NCBI GenBank assembly: GCA_001789745.1
Contig: MGAN01000018.1
Location: 1 to 34,990 of the forward strand
Length of the DNA stretch: 34,990 nucleotides
Source: Candidatus Roizmanbacteria bacterium RIFCSPLOWO2_01_FULL_40_13
GTDB lineage: Bacteria; Patescibacteriota; Microgenomatia; UBA1406; GWC2-37-13
Direction: 5' to 3'
Positions within the stretch are counted from its first letter, which is position 1, and each line of letters begins with the position of its first letter. The notes beneath the pieces were generated by a model. That model was not told the DNA's origin. It saw only the letters and a list, made by a program, of their open reading frames with translations, and made no database searches. The position numbers and the translations under genes were made by a program. This document shows, one piece after another, positions 8,363 through 16,026 of the stretch.

Positions 8363-9480
8363 AAATAAAACCCTACCCGAAAAAAATCAGTTTCGCCGGC
8401 CCTTCTATTACCCAGAAAGAAGTTAATTATGCGATCGACGGCGTTAAAAACGGTTTCTACGAAAACTATTTTTATCATACCAAGAAGCTGGAAAACACAT
8501 TCTGTAAATATTTGGGGGTAAAATACGCTATTGCCACGCATTGTTGTACTCTTGCTCTTCATCTCGCTTGCGCCACGCTTGGTCTAAAAAAAGGGGACGA
8601 AGTTGTCTGTACCGATTTCAGCTGGATAGCTACGGCTTATGCCATAGTTTATACCGGAGCAAAACCGGTGTTTGTCGATATCGACCCCGATACCTGGTGT
8701 ATAGATCCCAAGGCCATCCTGAAGGCTATTACTGCGAAAACCAAAGCGATTATGCTGGTTCATTCTTTCGGACAACCTGCCGAGATGGACAAAATCATGA
8801 AAATTGCCCAAAAGCATAATTTAAAAGTAATCGAAGACGCTGCTCCTGCCTTTGGCTCAAAATACAAGGGAAAAAATGTCGGAACCTTTGGAGATATTGC
8901 CTGTTTTAGTTTTCAGGGAGCTAAAATAGCCGCAAGCGGCGAAGGCGGGATAATGGTAACGAATAACAAGAAACTTTATGAAAAAGCTTTACTGCTGTCA
9001 TCGATGGGCAGGACCGACAGCCAGGCTGTTTTTTGGTCGGATATGATCGGTTACCAGTATACTATTGCCAATCTGACTGCGGCGCTGGCTCTTGCCCAAG
9101 TCGAAAGGATCGACCAGCTTGTGGCAAAAAAAAGGCAGATATTTTCCTGGTATTATGACCGCCTGAAAAATATTCCGGGGCTTAAAATAATCACTGAACA
9201 ACAAAACAGTTTTTCAAATTACACCTACCCCTCAATACTTTTGCAAAAGAAATTTGGATTATCCAGGGACTCTATCTTAAAAATTTTAAAAGAGCATAAC
9301 ATCCATGCCCGTCCCGGTTTTCCGAGAATGTCGCGCTTTCCGGTTTTTGCCAAACCCCGATTTAAAAATCCTGAAGCGGAAAAGGTGGAGAAATACGGCA
9401 TTTCCTTACCGGCAGCAGCCAACCTGAATAAGAGAGATGTCGATTTTGTCTGCGCTATACTGACTGAACTGTTAAAATGA
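8359..9480 (+). CDS. DegT/DnrJ/EryC1/StrS family sugar aminotransferase
   Basis: The protein has 373 residues, normal for the family. It forms amino sugars from keto-sugar nucleotides with PLP. Visible motifs: CTLALHLAC (about 63-71), DFSWIATAYAIVYTGAKPVFVDIDPDT (about 86-112), VIEDAAPAFGSKYKG (about 157-171) and SFQGAKIAASGEGG (184-197), with the PLP lysine at K189. This lysine separates it from the RfbH-like dehydrase, which has His at this place. It starts with GTG, overlaps the GNAT gene by 4 bp and the next aminotransferase by 4 bp (ATGA), forming a three-gene operon. Its sugar substrate is not evident. Confidence 0.92.
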   Translation: MKIKPYPKKISFAGPSITQKEVNYAIDGVKNGFYENYFYHTKKLENTFCKYLGVKYAIATHCCTLALHLACATLGLKKGDEVVCTDFSWIATAYAIVYTGAKPVFVDIDPDTWCIDPKAILKAITAKTKAIMLVHSFGQPAEMDKIMKIAQKHNLKVIEDAAPAFGSKYKGKNVGTFGDIACFSFQGAKIAASGEGGIMVTNNKKLYEKALLLSSMGRTDSQAVFWSDMIGYQYTIANLTAALALAQVERIDQLVAKKRQIFSWYYDRLKNIPGLKIITEQQNSFSNYTYPSILLQKKFGLSRDSILKILKEHNIHARPGFPRMSRFPVFAKPRFKNPEAEKVEKYGISLPAAANLNKRDVDFVCAILTELLK

Positions 9481-10649
9481 AAAATCTTCAGCAACTCAGC
9501 AAACCGGATGATGAGATTTTTCGACTCAAAGCGGAGTTTGATAAGGACTCGCGAACAGAAAAAATCAACGCCGGAATAGGAATCTATCTTGACGAAAAAG
9601 GTAAACCTTTTATACTACCCGTCGTAAAAAAAGCTGTCAAAAAACTTGAAATCAAGAATTTTAATTATTTACCGCTCTCTGGAGACCCATTATATCTTGA
9701 AGAATCTGCAAAAATTGTCTTGGGGAAATACCTTTATCAGGAAACCGCTAAAAAAATCGCCAAACAGGGAACTATAGGGGGAACCAATGCACTTTATATG
9801 TGGTGTAGATTGATCAAAGCCGTCGATAATCAGCCTGTCATAATTTTAAGTAATCCGACCTGGGAAAACCATCTCAAGATGTTTGAATATTTCGGCTTTA
9901 AGATAATTGAATATCCCCAGCTCAAAAAAGACAGGTCGTTTAACTTTGAAGGTCTTGCATCAACGCTGGAAAAAAACCGGAGCGCTTGCATACTCTTTCA
10001 AGCCGGGCCAACGCATAATCCTACAGGCATTAATCCCGATAAAAGCCAGTGGCAAGAGCTTGCCAAAATGATTAAACAAAATAAAAATCAGGTTTTGTTC
10101 GATTTTGCCTACCTTGGTCTGGGGGAGGGCATTGATTCGGATAGCTTTTGCCTTCGCCATTTTATCCAATCAAAAATTCCGACTTCCGTCGCCGTCTCCT
10201 ACTCAAAAAATATGTCCTTATATCAACATCGGGCAGGAGTATTAATGGTTTCATCCTCTTCAATCCGGGAAAAGGAGTTGATCGAAAAATACTTGCAGAA
10301 TGCTTTTAGATTGGTAAATTCTAACCCGTCGGCCTTTGCCGAACAAATCGTAAAGACTATCTTAGCCAGTAAGCAGTTGATTTCCGAGTGGCTGATTGAA
10401 ATCCGCAACATCCGCAACAGTCTTAAAAAACGAAGAGATATGTTTATGCAAAAATCTTCCAACCGGTTTGAGTATCTTAAAACAAATCGGGGATTATTTT
10501 CCCTGCTGTTTCTAAAAATTGATCAAATACATAAACTCAGGAAAAAATATGCTATTTACATGCTTAAAAATAGCAGAATTAATTTCGGTGGAGTAGCTGA
10601 AGATAAAATCAAATACCTGGCTGACGCTGTCCTTGACGTCACCACCTGA
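9477..10649 (+). CDS. aspartate/aromatic aminotransferase family (class I-alpha, AspC/TyrB-like)
   Basis: The protein has 390 residues. The N-terminal layout (INAGIGIYLDEKGKPFILPVVKKA, then YLPLSGDPLYLE) is that of AspC/TyrB enzymes, followed by GPTHNPTG (177-184), LFDFAYLGLGEG (about 207-218) and VSYSKNMSLYQHRAGVL (240-256), with the PLP lysine at K244. It probably swaps amino groups between aspartate, glutamate or aromatic amino acids and 2-oxo acids. As the third gene of the GNAT-DegT operon it may supply or recycle the amino donor, or act on a special precursor; that is inference. It converges on the ThDP enzyme gene with a 4-bp gap. Confidence 0.88.
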   Translation: MKNLQQLSKPDDEIFRLKAEFDKDSRTEKINAGIGIYLDEKGKPFILPVVKKAVKKLEIKNFNYLPLSGDPLYLEESAKIVLGKYLYQETAKKIAKQGTIGGTNALYMWCRLIKAVDNQPVIILSNPTWENHLKMFEYFGFKIIEYPQLKKDRSFNFEGLASTLEKNRSACILFQAGPTHNPTGINPDKSQWQELAKMIKQNKNQVLFDFAYLGLGEGIDSDSFCLRHFIQSKIPTSVAVSYSKNMSLYQHRAGVLMVSSSSIREKELIEKYLQNAFRLVNSNPSAFAEQIVKTILASKQLISEWLIEIRNIRNSLKKRRDMFMQKSSNRFEYLKTNRGLFSLLFLKIDQIHKLRKKYAIYMLKNSRINFGGVAEDKIKYLADAVLDVTT

Positions 10650-10653
10650 TAAT

Positions 10654-11763
10654 TTAAAGCGACAGGGCTGCTTTAAGATTGTCTTCACCGATAAATGGGG
10701 CCAGGTCTTCATAAGGACTATTTATGAATCCTCCTGCTTTTCTGACCGAAGTAATTCGCGGTTCTAATTTTTCCCAATAGGGAGTTTTAATTTCACAAAG
10801 CACGGCTCCTTTCATTTTTAACGAATCAGCGATGTTGTTTGAATAAGAAATGCCATAAGCTTCGGCCACTTTTTTAAAATTTGGGAAACCTAACCCGCTT
10901 CCGGCTCCTTCTCCAACCAACCTGTTCCCGCAGTGCGTTTTTTGCGTATTCCTGATGAGAAGATAACCGCTGTTATTCAGGAGAAAAATTTTGATATCCA
11001 ATTTATGCTTTACGACTGTCGCCAGTTCCTGTATGTTCATCTGAAAACACCCGTCTCCCGTAATGCAGATTACCCTTCTCTCGCTGGCCAGACTGGCTCC
11101 GATTGCCGCCGGCCAGTATCCCATGGTGGATATTCCACCGGTGGTGATATATATTTGACCTTTTTTAATCTGCCAGACCTGCGCCACTACATGAAAAGAT
11201 GACGAAGTATCTACTACGATTACATCTTCTTTTTCTGCCAGATCTGATATTTTTTTAATTTGTCCGTAAGAACCGGTCTGTTGCAAGGGATACTTTTTCT
11301 TCCAGCGCGCAATAAGCGAAAGCCAGTCTTTATAGTCTTTGTTGTGTTCATATTTTTTTAATTTGTCGATAAACATTTTCGCGTCCATTCTTACTTTCAA
11401 ATCTATATTTATTCCCGGTTTATTCAACTCCTCTTTATCAATATCGACTACTATTTTCTTGGCTTTTCTTCCCCAATCTGAAAATGTATAACCGACCATT
11501 CCTGTATCAAGTCTGGCGCCGACCGTTAAGATTAAATCAGCTGTTTGAACCGCAAAATGGGATATTCGATCGGACACCAGGCCGGGCCTGCCGATAAAAT
11601 AAGGATTGTCGGACTCGATCAGATCAATTCCCAGTCTGGTTGTGATCGTGGGAAGCTTTAAACTCTTGAAATCACTTCCCCTTGCGCCGTTGCCGACGAT
11701 TAAGATCGGCCGGTTGCTTTTTTTAATTAAGTCTGCTGTACGTCTAACGGGATCTCGAGCCAT
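10654..11763 (-). CDS. ThDP-dependent enzyme, central and PP domains (acetolactate synthase/YerE-like, C-terminal part)
   Basis: The product has 369 residues. Residues of about 10-135 form the central TH3 domain (ADLIKKSNRPILIVGNGARG, then ADLILTVGARLDTGMVG). Residues of about 165-330 form the ThDP-binding PP domain with GDG at 236-238 and NN at 263-264. The PYR domain with the catalytic Glu is in the upstream gene, in another frame, overlapping by 37 bp. Together they make up one acetolactate-synthase-like enzyme that lacks most of the usual linker between the PYR and TH3 domains. AAAAGGA lies 5 bases before the ATG, so independent translation is possible. By context it may transfer an acyl group to a CDP-keto-sugar, as YerE does; this is not proven. 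Confidence 0.8.
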   Translation of the reverse strand: MARDPVRRTADLIKKSNRPILIVGNGARGSDFKSLKLPTITTRLGIDLIESDNPYFIGRPGLVSDRISHFAVQTADLILTVGARLDTGMVGYTFSDWGRKAKKIVVDIDKEELNKPGINIDLKVRMDAKMFIDKLKKYEHNKDYKDWLSLIARWKKKYPLQQTGSYGQIKKISDLAEKEDVIVVDTSSSFHVVAQVWQIKKGQIYITTGGISTMGYWPAAIGASLASERRVICITGDGCFQMNIQELATVVKHKLDIKIFLLNNSGYLLIRNTQKTHCGNRLVGEGAGSGLGFPNFKKVAEAYGISYSNNIADSLKMKGAVLCEIKTPYWEKLEPRITSVRKAGGFINSPYEDLAPFIGEDNLKAALSL

Positions 11764-12242
11764 ACCGGTCCTTTTCTGCCAGTTGTCGCTAACTTATAAC
11801 TTTTTTCCATAAGTGCTTCTATGTTTGTTCTTCTGGTAACGGTTTTAAAATACTTGACGATTGATTTGGCTAAAGGCTCTATGTAAATTCCCTGAAGTCC
11901 GTACTGTCTGATTTTCGTCTTTGCCATCTGGATCACGTTAAATTCTGAAGAAGCACCCGATAAAATTAACAGCGGGGACGAATCTACGTAGGCTCCAACA
12001 ACTCCATTGATAACATTGACGCCGCCGGGACCCGCCGTAACCAAGACAACCCCCAATCCCGAAATTCTACCGTATGCCTCAGCCGCCATTCCCGCAGCTT
12101 GTTCATGATGGCAGGGAACATATTTTATTCTGCTCTTATAAATAGCATCCGTAAGAAACATAATTTGACCTCCGGCAACCAAAAAAATGTGTCTGACGCC
12201 CTTATTCTCTAAAAACTTAATTATCTTTTCGGCTTTATTCAT
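11727..12242 (-). CDS. ThDP-dependent enzyme, PYR domain (N-terminal part of the split acetolactate synthase-like enzyme)
   Basis: The product has 171 residues and covers only the pyrimidine-binding domain: FLVAGGQIMFLTDAI, then CHHEQAAGMAAEAYGR with the ThDP-activating Glu at E47, TAGPGGVNVINGVVGAY, and KGPVWLEIPLDVQ at the end. In full-length family members about 20-30 linker residues follow before the central domain; here TAA comes two codons after the last conserved residue. The rest of the enzyme is in the -1 frame downstream. The gene may be split by a deletion with frameshift, or be a true two-subunit enzyme. It overlaps the aldolase gene by 8 bp, so the operon is translationally coupled. 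Confidence 0.8.
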   Translation of the reverse strand: MNKAEKIIKFLENKGVRHIFLVAGGQIMFLTDAIYKSRIKYVPCHHEQAAGMAAEAYGRISGLGVVLVTAGPGGVNVINGVVGAYVDSSPLLILSGASSEFNVIQMAKTKIRQYGLQGIYIEPLAKSIVKYFKTVTRRTNIEALMEKSYKLATTGRKGPVWLEIPLDVQQT

Positions 12243-13218
12243 GCTTTAAGAATTTGGCAACTTCTATAATCTGATCCTCTTGGCCCGCCACAACTTTCCT
12301 TTTTCCCAACTCTCGGAAAATGTCACTGGCCTCTACCTTATATTTGTGCGCGGCTTTGATAACCAGCGGCGCAAAACCGGAAAATACTCCGTTAAGACCG
12401 GACATTATCGATAAGGGTGAAATGAGCTGCGGTTCTTTTAACTTGGCAATAACTTCGCTTCCCTTAAAAAGGGAATATAAATCCACTTCCGTATCATACC
12501 CTAATTTTTCTAAAACCGCCAGTACAACTTCCAGTTGGGCGTTGCCGGCTCCGGCGCCGAATCCGCGCGTGGTTGCATCGATCAGGGTTGCTCCGTTTTT
12601 AACTGCAACAACGCTGTTTATTACTGCCATGCCTAAATTATTATGAGCGTGAAAACCAACCGGGATAGTCAGGTTATTTGCCAAAAAGTTTATCTTGGAC
12701 TCAACTTCTTCCGGCAAATATGCTCCGGCAGAGTCCATGAGCAGAACTCCGGCGGCCCCGTAATTCTCCATCAGTTTTGCCTGCTCAAGCAATTTTAATT
12801 TGTCAGCCATATGGCTCATCATCAATACGCCGTAGGTGAGGACTTTTGAATGTTTGATATATCTTTTGGTCACGTTAGCTTCTGTGCAATGCGACGCAAC
12901 AAATAATACCTCAACCCCTTCGGATACTGCCAGGTCAATATCTCTTAAGGTAGCAAAACCCGGTATGGCAAACGCCGCAAGCTTAGTCCTTTTTAGTTCT
13001 TTTTTGGCTGTCGAAAGCATCTCTTGATCTGAAACTGCTGATTGGCCAAGATGAATTGATGAGGCGCTAAGACCGTTTCCATGCCCGACTACCAATATCT
13101 CGACACCCGCCGACTCTGCGGATTTGGCATAATCTTCGATTGCATTTTTGGGAATTTGGTGTCTTATAGCGTGACTTCCATCTCTTAAAGTAGAGTCAAT
13201 GATTGTTATTTTTTGCAT
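12235..13218 (-). CDS. mhpE: 4-hydroxy-2-oxovalerate aldolase (DmpG/MhpE family)
   Basis: The protein has 327 residues from the ATG at 13218; an upstream in-frame TTG is less likely. The family splits 4-hydroxy-2-oxovalerate into pyruvate and acetaldehyde, or runs the reverse condensation. Motifs: DSTLRDGSHAIRHQ with metal and catalytic residues R12, D13 and H16, and GFHAHNNLGMAV with metal-binding H190 and H192. ATTRGFGAGAGNAQLE is also family-typical. It forms a complex with acetaldehyde dehydrogenase in other bacteria, and that gene lies directly upstream, overlapping by 23 bp. Downstream it overlaps the ThDP PYR gene by 8 bp. A catabolic role is unlikely here, because the operon otherwise makes nucleotide sugars. 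Confidence 0.92.
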   Translation of the reverse strand: MQKITIIDSTLRDGSHAIRHQIPKNAIEDYAKSAESAGVEILVVGHGNGLSASSIHLGQSAVSDQEMLSTAKKELKRTKLAAFAIPGFATLRDIDLAVSEGVEVLFVASHCTEANVTKRYIKHSKVLTYGVLMMSHMADKLKLLEQAKLMENYGAAGVLLMDSAGAYLPEEVESKINFLANNLTIPVGFHAHNNLGMAVINSVVAVKNGATLIDATTRGFGAGAGNAQLEVVLAVLEKLGYDTEVDLYSLFKGSEVIAKLKEPQLISPLSIMSGLNGVFSGFAPLVIKAAHKYKVEASDIFRELGKRKVVAGQEDQIIEVAKFLKHE

Positions 13219-13948
13219 AGGCTTCAGCCACTTCAACTGCAGTTTTATTTATAATGTCAAGATTTCCTTCCCATTCTTTAAGATAATCTCCGTTTCCCTT
13301 GATTTCAAATTGTATAACCTCGGGTTGATTTTTATTTTTGAACTTTATATAGATGGTATTAAACATGTCAATCGGTGGTTCAGCCGGATTAATTATAAAG
13401 ATGCTTTTTGCCGGAATTCCAAAAAATTTGCCGATTGACATGGCGGTGGTTTCCAAATATTCGGACATATTATCCCTAGTCCCGATACCTGCCGAGACTG
13501 AAGAAATTGTCGTCACCACTTCTATATATTCGGCATTCTTTAGATTTTTAACTCCGGCGATTTTAGGGAGCATTACTTGAGCGCCGCACGAGATGAGAGA
13601 AACTTCGCTGGATTTTAATGCTTCATCGAGGTTAAGGCTCGGCACACACATTAAGCCCATTTTTGCAGGTGTTAAATCGATGACAAATCTGTTCTTTATT
13701 GGAAAATATTTCTTGTGGATTTCTGCCGAAGTAGCATCAAAAATTATTTCGGCATCGCTTTTTAATATTGCTTTTATGCTCTCTGTTGAGGTGTTTACTT
13801 TTAAGCTTTTGGCGAAGGCGATCCCCGGCGATTCTTTGCGGATTCCGGAAAATATGACACATTCCAAGAGCTCGGATTTTAGGATTTTAATTAAAAGATC
13901 CGTACCTACTTTACCCGTACCGATAATTCCGACTTTAGTTTTTTTCAT
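13196..13948 (-). CDS. mhpF: acetaldehyde dehydrogenase (acylating), DmpF/MhpF family
   Basis: The protein has 250 residues, shorter than the usual 300 or so, but both ends are family-like. The NAD-binding loop GIIGTGKVGTDLL is at 8-20, the catalytic cysteine C121 is in SLISCGAQVMLPKIAGV, and the SISSVSAGIGTRDN-like and INPAEPPIDMFNTIY segments are typical. The end, EWEGNLDIINKTAVEVAEAY, matches the normal C-terminus. It interconverts acetaldehyde and acetyl-CoA and normally channels acetaldehyde to or from the aldolase encoded next to it. The start codon lies 4 bp from repeat copy B, so its leader or promoter is probably the repeat itself. Confidence 0.88.
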   Translation of the reverse strand: MKKTKVGIIGTGKVGTDLLIKILKSELLECVIFSGIRKESPGIAFAKSLKVNTSTESIKAILKSDAEIIFDATSAEIHKKYFPIKNRFVIDLTPAKMGLMCVPSLNLDEALKSSEVSLISCGAQVMLPKIAGVKNLKNAEYIEVVTTISSVSAGIGTRDNMSEYLETTAMSIGKFFGIPAKSIFIINPAEPPIDMFNTIYIKFKNKNQPEVIQFEIKGNGDYLKEWEGNLDIINKTAVEVAEAYAKNNNH

Positions 13949-13952
13949 TTTT

Positions 13953-14053
13953 TATACCCATCTTAGTTGATTTTGCAAATTGTCAACTAAAGTTATCTTA
14001 TCAAATCAACTTAGAGGGGTATATACTGATTGTGATTTCGATTAATAGAAGTA
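13953..14053. repeat. 101-bp palindromic element, copy B
   Basis: This copy runs from TATACCC to GAAGTA like copy A, with left and right arms of about 21 bp that match at 19 positions. It sits directly before the start of the acetaldehyde dehydrogenase gene. On the minus strand its end reads GGGTATAAAAAATG, so it may supply a -10-like box. Confidence 0.88.
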
Positions 14054-14114
14054 CAACCTGCTATTTTAGCTTTTAAGTCTATCATATAGTTAGCGCAAAA
14101 CAAAATGTCGTATT

Positions 14115-14176
14115 TGTCATCCTGAACTTGGTTTGGGACCCGATTGATAAGATGCTGAAATAAATTCAGCATGACA
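14115..14176. repeat. palindromic intergenic repeat (TGTCAT...ATGACA)
   Basis: Terminal inverted repeats TGTCAT and ATGACA enclose an inner hairpin, TGCTGAA and TTCAGCA. It belongs to the same general class as the GTCATTCC...GGAATGAC repeat at 24751. The 14054-14259 gap between transketolase and dehydrogenase genes otherwise shows nothing. Confidence 0.6.
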
Positions 14177-14259
14177 CAAAAATACAATCTGTCATTTCAT
14201 TTTGCGATCGCTATATTAATCATGGAAAATTTTTAATTTAATACACCCGCTAAAGACAT

Positions 14260-15180
14260 TTATTTTAATTGCCCAAATATTGTTGAATGGATTCCCTGAA
14301 AATCCAATCCCAACTGTTTACGCAGATAAGATCTTAATCCTACCTGGCTTATAACATTAGTATCTGTGCCTATTCTGACAACTTTAACTCCCGGACAAAA
14401 TTCCGATAAAATCTCGGAAACCGCAGACCCCAAACCTCCAACTTTACAATGTTCCTCAACCACGAATATTTTTTTTGCGTTTTTCGCTTTGCCGATGATC
14501 AAATCTTTATCAATTGGTTTTATGGTATGGATAACTATGACGGCAGTTTTAATTTTATTTTTTTCCGTCAGAATTGTTGCGGTTTTTAAAACTTCGCTCA
14601 CTATTGGCCCTGAAGAAAAAATGACGGCATCTTTGCCTTCTCTTAAAACCACTCCCTTTCCAAATTCAAAATTGTATGGTTTTTCGTAGACGTCCGGCTC
14701 TTCCCGGCCTCCGATTCTAATGTAGACCGGATGCTGGTATTTCTGCAAATATTTCAATCCCAGTCCGGCTTCTAATTGGTCGGCCGGTGAGAAAATACCG
14801 ATATTGGGCAAAGATCTAAGAATTGCGACATCTTCCAGAGCAAAATGCGTACCGCCCAATACTCCATAAGCCAAACCTGCCCCGATTCCCAGTAAGGTTA
14901 TATTCAGATCGTGAAAACAAATATCATCTCTAATCTGTTCAAAACAACGCATGAGCAGAAAGGGGATGATGGAGTAGACGAATACTTTCTTGCCGGATAA
15001 CGCCAATCCTGCCGCAATCCCTATCATATTCTGCTCGGCAACTCCCGCATTGATAAAGCGCTCCCTGAATTCACGTTCAATCTCCTCAAGTGAGTGAAAC
15101 CCCAAATCACCGGTCAAAAAATAGGTGTCTTTATTTTGTTTCATCTGGTTGTAAACTTCTTTTAAAATTGCTGCGCGCAT
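14260..15180 (-). CDS. transketolase, C-terminal subunit (PYR and C-terminal domains)
   Basis: The protein has 306 residues. It has the PYR domain with the catalytic Glu in GVAEQNMIGIAAGLALSG (about 45-62), then RDDICFHDLNITLLG and FSPADQLEAGLGL, and a C-terminal domain with VVEEHCKVGGLGSAVSE. It pairs with the N-terminal subunit gene upstream (gap of 21 bp) to form a two-subunit transketolase. Such enzymes move two-carbon ketol units with ThDP. Its place in a CDP-sugar operon suggests a dedicated role in making or branching a sugar, not in the pentose phosphate pathway; that is an inference. Confidence 0.92.
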   Translation of the reverse strand: MRAAILKEVYNQMKQNKDTYFLTGDLGFHSLEEIEREFRERFINAGVAEQNMIGIAAGLALSGKKVFVYSIIPFLLMRCFEQIRDDICFHDLNITLLGIGAGLAYGVLGGTHFALEDVAILRSLPNIGIFSPADQLEAGLGLKYLQKYQHPVYIRIGGREEPDVYEKPYNFEFGKGVVLREGKDAVIFSSGPIVSEVLKTATILTEKNKIKTAVIVIHTIKPIDKDLIIGKAKNAKKIFVVEEHCKVGGLGSAVSEILSEFCPGVKVVRIGTDTNVISQVGLRSYLRKQLGLDFQGIHSTIFGQLK

Positions 15181-15201
15181 AAGTTTAATAGCAAATGTTT
15201 T

Positions 15202-16026
15202 TTACAAATTTGCTTGAAAATCTTTTAATAATTTTTCCTTCGTCTGCTCGTCTATCGACTGATAATGGCTGTCAAATCTGCCTTCAAAAAAGGGGATGCC
15301 TTTTCCCTTAACAGTCTTTGCCAGAATCATCTTCGGCTTATTCTCATTACCGGTTTTTAAAGCCAAAAAAGCATTTTCCAGACTGCCAAAATCATGTCCG
15401 TCCGCTTCAACCACATTCCAGCCAAAAGTTGTCATCTTTTGGACCAGCGGAGAAAGGTCAATGACTTTTTTGGTTTCGGCATAACCTTGAAAGCCATTGA
15501 CGTCGACTACTGCTGTGAGATTTTTTAATTTATGATGCGCGGCATACATGATCGCCTCCCAATTCGATCCTTCATTCAACTCGCCGTCTGACATGAGTAC
15601 TACAATTTTATTATTTTTCCCGTCGTTTAAAAAAGATGTGGCAATGCCGACTCCCACGGGCAGACCGTGACCCAAGGAACCGGTTGACACCTCAACGCCC
15701 GCAACCTGATGGTGAATATGCTCCGGCAAATGCCCGCCGTCTTGATCGTAGGAAAAATAAACTTCTTTTGGAAAAAATCCTTTTTGATAAAGCACTGTGT
15801 ATACGGCTAAAGCCGCATGGCCTTTGCTCAAAATAAAAATATCCCTATTTTCTTTTTTTGGATTTTTTGGGTCAATATGAAGTACTCTGTAATACAGATA
15901 AGTTAATATATCGACAATCGAGAAAGAACATCCTATATGATGGGTTTCTTTGGCGCGAACCGCCTGAAGTATCAGATATCTACTTTCCCTGGCTATTTTT
16001 TTTAATTCCCGAAAATTATTTTTCAC
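15202..16026 (-). CDS. transketolase, N-terminal subunit (ThDP-binding PP domain)
   Basis: The protein has 274 residues. ThDP-binding features are STGSLGHGLPVGVGIA, then MSDGELNEGSNWEAIMYAAHHKLKNLTAVVDVNG, which stands for the GDG...N motif with the first Gly replaced by Ser. The early segment AVRAKETHHIGCSFSIVDIL is typical of transketolase N-terminal subunits. It starts with GTG, overlaps the rfbG-like gene by 11 bp and is followed after 21 bp by the C-terminal subunit gene. It carries the cofactor pyrophosphate and Mg site; activity needs the partner. Confidence 0.92.
   Translation of the reverse strand: MKNNFRELKKIARESRYLILQAVRAKETHHIGCSFSIVDILTYLYYRVLHIDPKNPKKENRDIFILSKGHAALAVYTVLYQKGFFPKEVYFSYDQDGGHLPEHIHHQVAGVEVSTGSLGHGLPVGVGIATSFLNDGKNNKIVVLMSDGELNEGSNWEAIMYAAHHKLKNLTAVVDVNGFQGYAETKKVIDLSPLVQKMTTFGWNVVEADGHDFGSLENAFLALKTGNENKPKMILAKTVKGKGIPFFEGRFDSHYQSIDEQTKEKLLKDFQANL

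Noticed and set aside
11708-11740. Programmed frameshift at the run of seven A in the split ThDP gene
   Set aside because: The A-run comes after the TAA of the first frame, so a ribosome would stop before reaching it.
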